Assembly (NCBI GenBank): GCA_900554835.1
Contig: USJD01000170.1
Span: forward strand, 1-7,852
Source of the DNA: an uncultured Prevotella sp.
GTDB lineage: Bacteria; Bacteroidota; Bacteroidia; Bacteroidales; Bacteroidaceae
Length of the DNA stretch: 7,852 bases
Reading direction: 5' to 3'
Below are positions 1-5,940 of the stretch, in pieces (position 1 is the first letter of the stretch; each line of letters opens with the position of its first letter). The position numbers and the translations under genes are program-made. Below the pieces are notes generated by a model. The model saw only the letters and a list, made by a program, of their open reading frames with translations, was not told the DNA's origin and ran no database searches.

Positions 1-23
1 TTTGTAACTTTTTCAAGAAAATA

Positions 24-55
24 TTTGGTAGTTACATAATTTTATTGTAGATTTG
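24..55 (+). promoter_or_regulatory. Bacteroidota-type promoter for DUF4492-cydAB
   Basis: TTTG at 24-27 (-33 element) and TAGATTTG at 48-55 (-7 element, consensus TAnnTTTG) are separated by 20 nt. This matches the housekeeping sigma consensus known for Bacteroidota. If the last G of the -7 element sits near -4, transcription starts near position 59 and leaves a leader of about 25 nt containing the ribosome binding site. No comparable element was seen in the gaps before cydA (345-421) or cydB (1961-2046), so this promoter probably drives all three genes. The start site is inferred. Confidence 0.75.
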
Positions 56-70
56 CAGCAGATTTTTTTA

Positions 71-78
71 AGAAGGAG
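71..78 (+). promoter_or_regulatory. Strong Shine-Dalgarno site that fixes the DUF4492 start
   Basis: AGAAGGAG ends 5 nt before the ATG at 84. An in-frame GTG at 78 overlaps this motif, so initiation there would leave no usable site. The ATG at 84 is therefore preferred. No other gene in the window has a comparable purine-rich site at normal spacing. Confidence 0.7.
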
Positions 79-83
79 TGCTT

Positions 84-344
84 ATGCAGAAGAAAAAGTA
101 TAAAAACCTGATGAAAACGGATGTGAAACCGATGAAACAAGGACTGCTGTCCCGGATTTTCCATCTCTATTACGATGGTTTCAGGACGATGACCCTGGGC
201 AAGACGCTCTGGGCTGTCATCCTCATCAAGCTTGCCATCATCTTCCTGGTGCTCAAGCTCTTCTTCTTTCCGAATTATATTAACAGTAATGCAAAGAACG
301 GAGACAAGGCTGGCTTCGTATCTAAGGAAATTCTGAACAGATAA
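84..344 (+). CDS. DUF4492 family small membrane protein, cydAB-associated
   Basis: This 86-residue protein has a basic N-terminal segment (about residues 2-24), then the motif FHLYYDGFRTMTLGKTLW (26-43). One strongly hydrophobic helix follows (about 42-62, ending LKLFFFP) and then a polar tail of about 24 residues. I recognise the YYDGF-x-x-MTLGKTLW pattern as the DUF4492 family, short proteins often encoded just before cydA in Bacteroidota and some Campylobacterota. Basic residues before the helix suggest an N-in topology. It is 77 nt upstream of cydA with no promoter or terminator between them, so co-transcription is likely. By position and shape it resembles the one-helix accessory subunits of bd oxidases such as CydX (37 residues in E. 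coli), but there is no sequence similarity to CydX that I can claim. A role in oxidase assembly or stability is inference. The family call is fairly secure; function is unknown. Confidence 0.85.
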   Translation: MQKKKYKNLMKTDVKPMKQGLLSRIFHLYYDGFRTMTLGKTLWAVILIKLAIIFLVLKLFFFPNYINSNAKNGDKAGFVSKEILNR

Positions 345-421
345 GACTCTGAATTTCAATCCTATATTATCAGAAGAAATACAAAAACATTATATAATAA
401 CAATTTTAAAACCATTCAACT

Positions 422-1960
422 ATGATGACAAATCTATTGTTAGACATTACATCAGCCACCATCGACTGGTCGAGGGCGCAATTCGCACTCACGGCCATCT
501 ACCATTGGCTGTTCGTGCCGCTCACCCTGGGACTGGCAGTAATCATGGGCATTGCCGAAACATGTTACTACCGCACCAACAAACCGTTCTGGAAGCACGT
601 AACCCGTTTCTGGCAAAAACTCTTTGGCGTGAACTTCGCCATGGGTGTTGCCACAGGCATTATCCTGGAGTTTGAATTCGGCACCAACTGGAGCAACTAC
701 TCCTGGTTCGTGGGCGACGTGTTCGGCGCTCCCCTAGCCATCGAAGGCATCCTGGCATTCTTCATGGAGAGCACCTTCGTAGCCGTGATGTTCTTCGGCT
801 GGGATAAGGTGAGCCGGGGCTTCCACCTTGCCTCCACCTGGCTCACGGGACTTGGCGCCACCATTTCTGCCTGGTGGATTCTCGTAGCCAACGCCTGGAT
901 GCAATATCCGGTGGGGCAGGAATTCAATCCCGACACCATGCGCTTCGAGATGACCTCGTTCCTGGATGTGGCACTCTCGCCATTCGCCATCAACAAGTTC
1001 ACCCATACCGTCACCTCATCCTGGATCATCGGAGCCACCTTCGTGGTAGCCGTAAGCTGCTGGTATCTCCTGAAAGAGAGAGAAACCCAACTTGCCAAGG
1101 CGAGCATCAAGATGGGTGCCGGAGTAGGACTCATCGCCACCCTGCTGGCTGCGATGACCGGCGACAATTCCGCCTATCGGGTGGCACAGGTGCAGCCAAT
1201 GAAACTGGCTGCGATGGAAGCATTATATAATGGTGGAAAGGGTGAGAGCCTTACGGCGATAGCAGCCGTTCATCCCTTCCGGCAGCCCGATTACGAAAAC
1301 GAGCAGGAGCCAGCCATGCGCATCGCCATCCCCAACATGCTCTCGTTCTTAGCCACCCGCACAGCCGATGGCTACGTGCCTGGCGTGAACGATATCCTCA
1401 AGGGTTACACCCACAAGGATGGCACCCGGGAACCATCCGTGCAGGAAAAGATAGCCCGGGGCAAGAAGGCGATTGTTGCCCTGAAAACCTATCGCGAAAC
1501 CAAGGCGCAAGACCAGCTCCCTATCTTAAAGGAAAATATGAAATACTTCGGATATGGTTACATCAAGGACGCCAAGGAACTGGTGCCGAGCATCCCAATC
1601 TGCTTCTACGCCTTCCGCCTGATGGTGGGAGTAGGCTGCCTGCTCATCCTCTTCTTCGCCCTCAGCCTATTCTTGGTCTATAAGAAGGAAATCGCCCAAT
1701 ACCGATGGTTCCTCATTTCCGCCATCATCATGATTCCGCTGGCTTACATCGCCTCAGAATCGGGCTGGATAGTAGCAGAAATCGGTCGCCAACCTTGGAC
1801 CATCCAAGACCTGCTGCCAGTAAGCGCCGCCATCTCCGACATCGAGGCAGGCAGCGTGGCCACCACCTTCTTCATCTTCCTGGCACTCTTCACCACCATG
1901 CTTGCCGTAGAAATCAGCATCCTGGTGAAGCAGATCAAGAAAGGACCGGAATATGAATAA
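422..1960 (+). CDS. cydA: Cytochrome bd ubiquinol/menaquinol oxidase subunit I
   Basis: CydA (512 residues; E. coli 522) carries hemes b558, b595 and d and the quinol site of the bd oxidase, which reduces oxygen to water in the cytoplasmic membrane. Alignment to E. coli CydA, from memory, is nearly gapless with a +9 offset over the first half. H28 in LTAIYH matches the b595 ligand H19, and H195 in KFTHTV matches the b558 ligand H186. E108 and E116 in AIEGILAFFMES match E99 and E107, and K261/E266 in MKLAAMEA match the Q-loop pair K252/E257. M401 in FRLMVG matches the second b558 ligand M393, and GRQPW is at 455-459. The stretch from the Q-loop pair to M401 is as long as in E. coli, which suggests the long Q-loop type. 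Nine hydrophobic segments are visible. ATG at 422 or 425 could be the start; neither has a Shine-Dalgarno site. cydB follows after 86 nt. No cydC/cydD is in the window. Confidence 0.97.
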   Translation: MMTNLLLDITSATIDWSRAQFALTAIYHWLFVPLTLGLAVIMGIAETCYYRTNKPFWKHVTRFWQKLFGVNFAMGVATGIILEFEFGTNWSNYSWFVGDVFGAPLAIEGILAFFMESTFVAVMFFGWDKVSRGFHLASTWLTGLGATISAWWILVANAWMQYPVGQEFNPDTMRFEMTSFLDVALSPFAINKFTHTVTSSWIIGATFVVAVSCWYLLKERETQLAKASIKMGAGVGLIATLLAAMTGDNSAYRVAQVQPMKLAAMEALYNGGKGESLTAIAAVHPFRQPDYENEQEPAMRIAIPNMLSFLATRTADGYVPGVNDILKGYTHKDGTREPSVQEKIARGKKAIVALKTYRETKAQDQLPILKENMKYFGYGYIKDAKELVPSIPICFYAFRLMVGVGCLLILFFALSLFLVYKKEIAQYRWFLISAIIMIPLAYIASESGWIVAEIGRQPWTIQDLLPVSAAISDIEAGSVATTFFIFLALFTTMLAVEISILVKQIKKGPEYE

Positions 1961-2046
1961 TCTCTCTGATAATCAATGTTTTTCAGAAAGATTTCGAAAA
2001 GAATCATAGGATAGTTTTTCAGTAAACAACAAAACCCGAAAGTATT

Positions 2047-3183
2047 ATGACATACGAATTTTTGCAATCATACTGGTGGTTCCTCGTATCATTATTAGGA
2101 GCCCTGCTGGTGTTTCTCATGTTTGTACAGGGAGCCAACACCTTGATTTTCTGTTTGGGAAAAACAGAAGAAGAGCGTCGCCTCATCATCAATTCCACGG
2201 GCAGAAAGTGGGAGTTCACCTTCACCACGCTCGTCACCTTCGGCGGAGCCTTCTTTGCCTCGTTCCCATTGTTCTACAGCACCAGTTTCGGCGGAGCCTA
2301 CTGGCTGTGGATGATCATCCTGTTCTCGTTTGTGATTCAAGCCGTGAGCTATGAATTCCAGAACAAGATAGGTAATTTTCTTGGACCGAAAACCTTTCAG
2401 ATCTGCCTCATCATCAACGGCATCGTGGGGCCTCTGCTTCTTGGCGGAGCCGTAGCCACCTTCTTCAACGGCAGCAATTTCCTGATAGACAAGGGGAATA
2501 TTACCGACAGTCTGCAACCCGTTATCAGCCGCTGGGCAAACGCCAGTCATGGTCTTGATGCCCTGCTCGACCCATGGAACGTGGTGCTGGGACTTGCCGT
2601 ACTGATGTTAGCCCGCATCCTGGGCATGCTCTACATCAAGAACAACATCGAGCACCAGCAGATTCAGGAGCGCTGCACCCGCCAGTTGCCATGGAATGCC
2701 CTGCTCTTCCTATTGTTCTTCCTGCCATTCCTCATCAGATTGATGATAAAGGATGGATTCAGCACTTCTTCTTCCGGCATTACGATAGAGAGCATGAAGT
2801 ATCTTCACAATCTCCTGGAGATGCCAATCCTATCAGCCCTATTATTAATAGGAATAGTGCTCGTACTCTTCGGCATTTACAAGTCATCGAGAAGCGTGCA
2901 ATATAGAAAGGGAATCTGGTTTACGGGCATCGGAACCGTGCTCACCGTGCTGGTTCTGCTGCTGATAGCCGGTTGGAATAACACCGCCTACTATCCGTCG
3001 AACATCGACCTTCAGAGTTCGCTCACCCTCGCCAACAGCTGCAGCAGCGAGTTCACGCTCCGCACCATGGCGATAGTTTCCCTCCTCATCCCGTTCGTCC
3101 TAGCCTACATCATCTTCGCCTGGCGTGCCATCGACCGCAAGCGCATCACGCAGGAAGAAATAGAGCAGGGAGAAGCGTATTAA
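2047..3183 (+). CDS. cydB: Cytochrome bd oxidase subunit II
   Basis: CydB (378 residues; E. coli 379) binds no heme in the classical enzyme but forms the heterodimer with CydA and helps deliver protons. About nine membrane helices can be seen, near residues 10-33, 58-78, 82-103, 119-141, 177-197, 217-234, 261-279, 290-311 and 341-362. The N-terminal YEFLQSYWWFLV, the cytoplasmic EERRLIINSTGRKW and the near-C-terminal RKRITQEEIEQGEAY match the family pattern (E. coli has ERRIMINSIAPHW and RITKEDIERN). The protein is a divergent, Bacteroidota-type CydB: the acidic helix-1 motif DGFDMG of E. coli is replaced by QGANTL, and HWDGNQVW by KWEFTFTT. It lies 86 nt after cydA with no promoter match in between, so it is probably in the same transcript. 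It has no Shine-Dalgarno site. The product call is firm from family pattern and position. Confidence 0.95.
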   Translation: MTYEFLQSYWWFLVSLLGALLVFLMFVQGANTLIFCLGKTEEERRLIINSTGRKWEFTFTTLVTFGGAFFASFPLFYSTSFGGAYWLWMIILFSFVIQAVSYEFQNKIGNFLGPKTFQICLIINGIVGPLLLGGAVATFFNGSNFLIDKGNITDSLQPVISRWANASHGLDALLDPWNVVLGLAVLMLARILGMLYIKNNIEHQQIQERCTRQLPWNALLFLLFFLPFLIRLMIKDGFSTSSSGITIESMKYLHNLLEMPILSALLLIGIVLVLFGIYKSSRSVQYRKGIWFTGIGTVLTVLVLLLIAGWNNTAYYPSNIDLQSSLTLANSCSSEFTLRTMAIVSLLIPFVLAYIIFAWRAIDRKRITQEEIEQGEAY

Positions 3184-3246
3184 CTGAAGTTTCGAGAGTT
3201 AGCCCCCGGAAGCCCAGTACCATTGACTACTCTTCTTTTCGGAACT

Positions 3247-3272
3247 TTCTGTTTTTACAGAATATTATTCTG
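3247..3272 (+). terminator. Two overlapping hairpins downstream of cydB, possible weak terminator
   Basis: TTCTGT-TTTT-ACAGAA (3247-3262) is a perfect 6-bp hairpin. CAGAAT-ATT-ATTCTG (3258-3272) is another perfect 6-bp hairpin sharing CAGAA, so both cannot form together. Neither is followed by a clean T tract (the next bases are CCGCAG). Termination after cydB is expected because metE has its own promoter, but this structure is only a weak candidate. The rest of 3184-3327 shows nothing else that I can name. Confidence 0.3.
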
Positions 3273-3327
3273 CCGCAGTCATCGTTTTCCGCATATTTCA
3301 GAATGTTTTCCTAAAAACGAAAGAATA

Positions 3328-3359
3328 TTTGGCGGATGAGATTCTTCTTCTTACCTTTG
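3328..3359 (+). promoter_or_regulatory. Bacteroidota-type promoter for metE
   Basis: TTTG at 3328-3331 and TACCTTTG at 3352-3359 are separated by 20 nt, a full match to the -33/-7 consensus. The predicted transcription start is near 3363, giving a leader of about 34 nt before the metE ATG. That leader is too short to hold a cobalamin or SAM riboswitch, so regulation by methionine or B12, if any, should act at the promoter through a protein or from outside the leader. Confidence 0.75.
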
Positions 3360-3364
3360 CAGCC

Positions 3365-3379
3365 GAAAACGAATAACAA
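3365..3379 (+). repeat. 15-nt sequence in the metE leader, repeated after metE
   Basis: GAAAACGAATAACAA at 3365-3379, at the predicted 5' end of the metE mRNA, recurs exactly at 5788-5802 just beyond the metE stop codon. A 14/15 copy (AGAAACGAATAACAA) spans the stop codon at 5756-5770. The sequence is A-rich, like many leaders in this phylum, so chance or compositional convergence is possible. Confidence 0.5.
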
Positions 3380-3396
3380 CATAAAAAACAAGAGAT

Positions 3397-5766
3397 ATGA
3401 GTAGTATCAAAAACATCAAGACAAATGTGCTGGGCTATCCTCGCATTGGTAAGAAGCGTGAACTCAAGAAGGCTTGCGAAGCCTATTGGGCTGGTAAGAT
3501 CAACCGTAACGAACTGGAGAATACCGCCAGAAATCTCCGCAGAGAAAACTGGAACTTGCTGCAGAAGGCAGGCATCGACCTCATCCCTTCCAACGATTTC
3601 TCCTACTACGACACAACCCTCGACCTCACCCTCACTCTCGGAGCCATCCCTTCGCGCTACAATAGTCTGAAGGAAGATAAGCTCCGCCTCTATTTCGCCA
3701 TGGCCCACGGCGAGCAGAACGAGCAGGAAGATGTGATTGCGATGGAGATGACCAAATGGTTTGATACGAATTATCATTACATCGTTCCGGAATTTGTGAA
3801 GGATCAGGAATTCTCACTCTTCGACACGAAAGTGGTGGATGAATTCTGCGAAGCCCTGGAATTGGGCATCAAGACCAAGCCCGTGATTCTGAGTCCAGTA
3901 TCGTTCCTTCTTTTAGGAAAGGAGAAGGAGGATATCACGGGAATGCAGGATGGTTTCCATCGCCTTGATCTGCTCGATAAGGTTCTCCCGGTTTACGTCG
4001 AACTTCTCAAAGCCCTGGAAGAGAAGGGAGCAGAATGGATTCAGATAGACGAGCCTTATCTCGCCCTCGACCTGGACGATGAGCAGCGCAACGCCATCCA
4101 GAAGGCGTTCGGTTACATCAGAGAGAACACCCGCCTCAAGATTATCGTAGCCACCTATTTCGATGGCTTGAAAGATAACGCAGATTTGGCGGTAAACCTG
4201 CCTGTGGAAGCCCTCCACATCGACCTGGCAAGATGCCCGGAGCAGTTGGATTCCATCCTCAACATCCTGCCTGCAGACAAGATTCTCTCGCTCGGCGTAG
4301 TGGACGGCCGCAACATCTGGAAGAACGATTTGGAGAAGTCGATCGAGCTAGTAAACAAGGCGAAAGGCAAGCTCGGAGCCGATAGAGTCTTCGTGGCAGG
4401 TTCCTGCTCGTTCCTCCACGTGCCATACGATCTGGCGCTCGAAACCAAGGAGCAGAATCTCCCTGCCGGCATCAAGCGATGGATGGCATTTGCGGCACAG
4501 AAGATAGAGGAACTGGCTGCCATCAAGGCGCTTGCCGGGAGTGAGACTAAAGAGGGATTCTCTCATCAGGAAAAGACTGCAGAACAAGACTACGCAGCAG
4601 GCATCCAGGCTTACTTCGCTGAAAATCAGAAGGATATTGCCGACCGAAAGGTTTCTTTCCTGATTCACAACCCAGAGGTGAAAGCCCGGGTTTCCGCCTT
4701 AACCGATAAGGATTCGCAGCGCCATTCAGCATTCGAGGTGCGCCAGAAGATTCAGCATTCAGAGCTCCATCTTCCGCTCTATCCTACCACCACCATCGGC
4801 TCGTTTCCTCAGACCAAAGAGGTGCGCTCATGGCGTTCCAAGTTCAGGAAGGGCGAAATTTCGGCTGCCGAATACAATCAACTGCTGAAGGAAGAAACCC
4901 GAAAATGCATAGAATGGCAGGAGGAGATTGGACTGGATGTGCTGGTGCACGGCGAGTTTGAGCGCAACGACATGGTGGAGTATTTCGGCGAGCAGTTGGC
5001 AGGCTTTGCCTTCACCCAGAACGGATGGGTTCAGAGCTACGGTTCCCGCTGCGTGAAACCACCAGTAATCTATGGCGACGTGGAGCGCAAGCAGGCGATG
5101 ACCGTGGATTGGAGCACCTTCGCACAGTCGTGCACCCAGTTGCCGATGAAGGGAATGCTCACCGGTCCGGTAACCATCCTCGAATGGTCGTTTGTAAGAA
5201 ATGACCAGCCCCGTTCTCTCACCTGCAAGCAGATAGCCCTCGCCATCCGTGATGAGGTTTGCGACCTGGAGCGCCACAACATCAGGATTATCCAGATAGA
5301 CGAGCCAGCCATCCGCGAAGGTTTGCCTTTGCGCAAGTCAGGATGGGATGAGTATCTGAAATGGGCGGTAGAAAGCTTCCGGATTTCAGCCAGCGGCGTG
5401 GAAGACAAGACTCAGATTCACACCCACATGTGCTATTCTGAGTTTAATGATATTATCGAACATATTGCTGCGATGGATGCTGACGTGATCACCATCGAGT
5501 GTTCCCGTTCGCAGATGGAATTGCTGAATGTCTTTGCCGATTTCCACTATCCTAACGAGATTGGTCCGGGCGTCTACGACATCCATTCTGCCCGAGTACC
5601 AGAGACTCAGGAGATGGTAGATTTGCTGAAAAAAGCGGAAAGATTCATCGACAAGAGCAAGCTCTGGGTGAATCCGGATTGCGGTTTGAAGACCCGTGGC
5701 TGGGCAGAAACCAAGGCCTCGCTCATTAGAATGGTAGAGGCTGCTAAGGAATTGAGAAACGAATAA
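3397..5766 (+). CDS. metE: 5-methyltetrahydropteroyltriglutamate-homocysteine methyltransferase (cobalamin-independent methionine synthase)
   Basis: MetE transfers the methyl group of 5-methyl-tetrahydrofolate-polyglutamate to homocysteine, the last step of methionine synthesis, without B12. It acts in the cytoplasm. The protein has 789 residues (E. coli 753). The N-terminal barrel begins with LGYPRIGKKRELKKA, and the C-terminal catalytic barrel starts near YPTTTIGSFPQT (S469). The zinc ligands are all present: H677 and C679 in HMCYSEF, E701 in TIECSRS and C762 in NPDCGLKTRGW. Their spacing is identical to E. coli H641/C643/E665/C726 (offset +36). E520 in VHGEFERND and D635 in QIDEPAIREGLPLR match the homocysteine-binding E484 and D599. 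The extra 36 residues lie before S469; part appears to be a longer inter-domain linker near residues 380-420. The gene stands alone between its own promoter and a strong terminator. There is no Shine-Dalgarno site. The start is supported by the promoter position and the family N-terminus. Confidence 0.98.
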   Translation: MSSIKNIKTNVLGYPRIGKKRELKKACEAYWAGKINRNELENTARNLRRENWNLLQKAGIDLIPSNDFSYYDTTLDLTLTLGAIPSRYNSLKEDKLRLYFAMAHGEQNEQEDVIAMEMTKWFDTNYHYIVPEFVKDQEFSLFDTKVVDEFCEALELGIKTKPVILSPVSFLLLGKEKEDITGMQDGFHRLDLLDKVLPVYVELLKALEEKGAEWIQIDEPYLALDLDDEQRNAIQKAFGYIRENTRLKIIVATYFDGLKDNADLAVNLPVEALHIDLARCPEQLDSILNILPADKILSLGVVDGRNIWKNDLEKSIELVNKAKGKLGADRVFVAGSCSFLHVPYDLALETKEQNLPAGIKRWMAFAAQKIEELAAIKALAGSETKEGFSHQEKTAEQDYAAGIQAYFAENQKDIADRKVSFLIHNPEVKARVSALTDKDSQRHSAFEVRQKIQHSELHLPLYPTTTIGSFPQTKEVRSWRSKFRKGEISAAEYNQLLKEETRKCIEWQEEIGLDVLVHGEFERNDMVEYFGEQLAGFAFTQNGWVQSYGSRCVKPPVIYGDVERKQAMTVDWSTFAQSCTQLPMKGMLTGPVTILEWSFVRNDQPRSLTCKQIALAIRDEVCDLERHNIRIIQIDEPAIREGLPLRKSGWDEYLKWAVESFRISASGVEDKTQIHTHMCYSEFNDIIEHIAAMDADVITIECSRSQMELLNVFADFHYPNEIGPGVYDIHSARVPETQEMVDLLKKAERFIDKSKLWVNPDCGLKTRGWAETKASLIRMVEAAKELRNE

Positions 5767-5812
5767 CAAAGTTTGCAAAAGTATTGAGAAAACGAATAAC
5801 AATTTGCATAGT
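5751..5812 (+). repeat. Imperfect tandem duplication of the metE 3' end, including its stop codon
   Basis: The segment starting ATTGAGAAACGAATAACAA at 5751, which encodes the last MetE codons and the TAA, is repeated at 5783 as ATTGAGAAAACGAATAACAA. In both copies TTTGCA follows within a few bases (5772-5777 and 5803-5808). The period is about 32 nt, and the copies differ by small indels. Copy 2 is non-coding. Confidence 0.8.
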
Positions 5813-5824
5813 TTTTATCAACGG

Positions 5825-5860
5825 AATCCCGGGGCATTTCTCTATGTCTCGGGATTTTTT
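5825..5860 (+). terminator. Intrinsic terminator of metE
   Basis: AATCCCG (5825-5831) pairs perfectly with CGGGATT (5850-5856). Allowing two G-U pairs, the stem continues inward to 13 bp (5825-5837 with 5844-5856), closing a 6-nt loop, TTCTCT. T5855-T5860 form the U tract. It lies 58 nt after the metE stop codon and before the pabB promoter, so it separates the two transcription units. Confidence 0.9.
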
Positions 5861-5904
5861 GTGTTCCAGCAACTCAAAGCCTTGAAATATTTTATCACCA
5901 ATCT

Positions 5905-5935
5905 TTTGCCCATCCAAAGAAAAGCAGTATCTTTG
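5905..5935 (+). promoter_or_regulatory. Bacteroidota-type promoter for pabB, almost touching the start codon
   Basis: TTTG at 5905-5908 and TATCTTTG at 5928-5935 are separated by 19 nt. Only CAGAC separates the -7 element from the ATG at 5941. With the last G of the element near -4, transcription would start near 5939, leaving a leader of 0-3 nt. No Shine-Dalgarno site is possible on such a transcript. Confidence 0.75.
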
Positions 5936-5940
5936 CAGAC

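Noticed and set aside
78..344. GTG at 78 as the start of the DUF4492 gene
   Set aside because: It overlaps the AGAAGGAG ribosome binding site. The ATG at 84 has correct spacing from it.
697..1167. Long minus-strand frame antisense to cydA
   Set aside because: Composition shadow of a GC-rich, strongly coding gene; no recognisable domain, while the sense frame is clearly CydA.
1961..2046. Separate promoter or small gene between cydA and cydB
   Set aside because: There is no TAnnTTTG match (TAGTTTTT lacks the final G) and no credible reading frame. A GTTTTTCAG repeat at about 1978 and 2013 is too simple to interpret.
3184..3327. Possible cobalamin riboswitch before metE (GCCGCAGTC at about 3273 looked vaguely like a B12 box)
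   Set aside because: The match is poor, no surrounding structure was seen, and the region lies upstream of the predicted metE transcription start.
3298..3777. Minus-strand frame of 159 codons across the metE promoter and 5' end
   Set aside because: It runs antisense through conserved MetE codons and has no family resemblance; a shadow frame.
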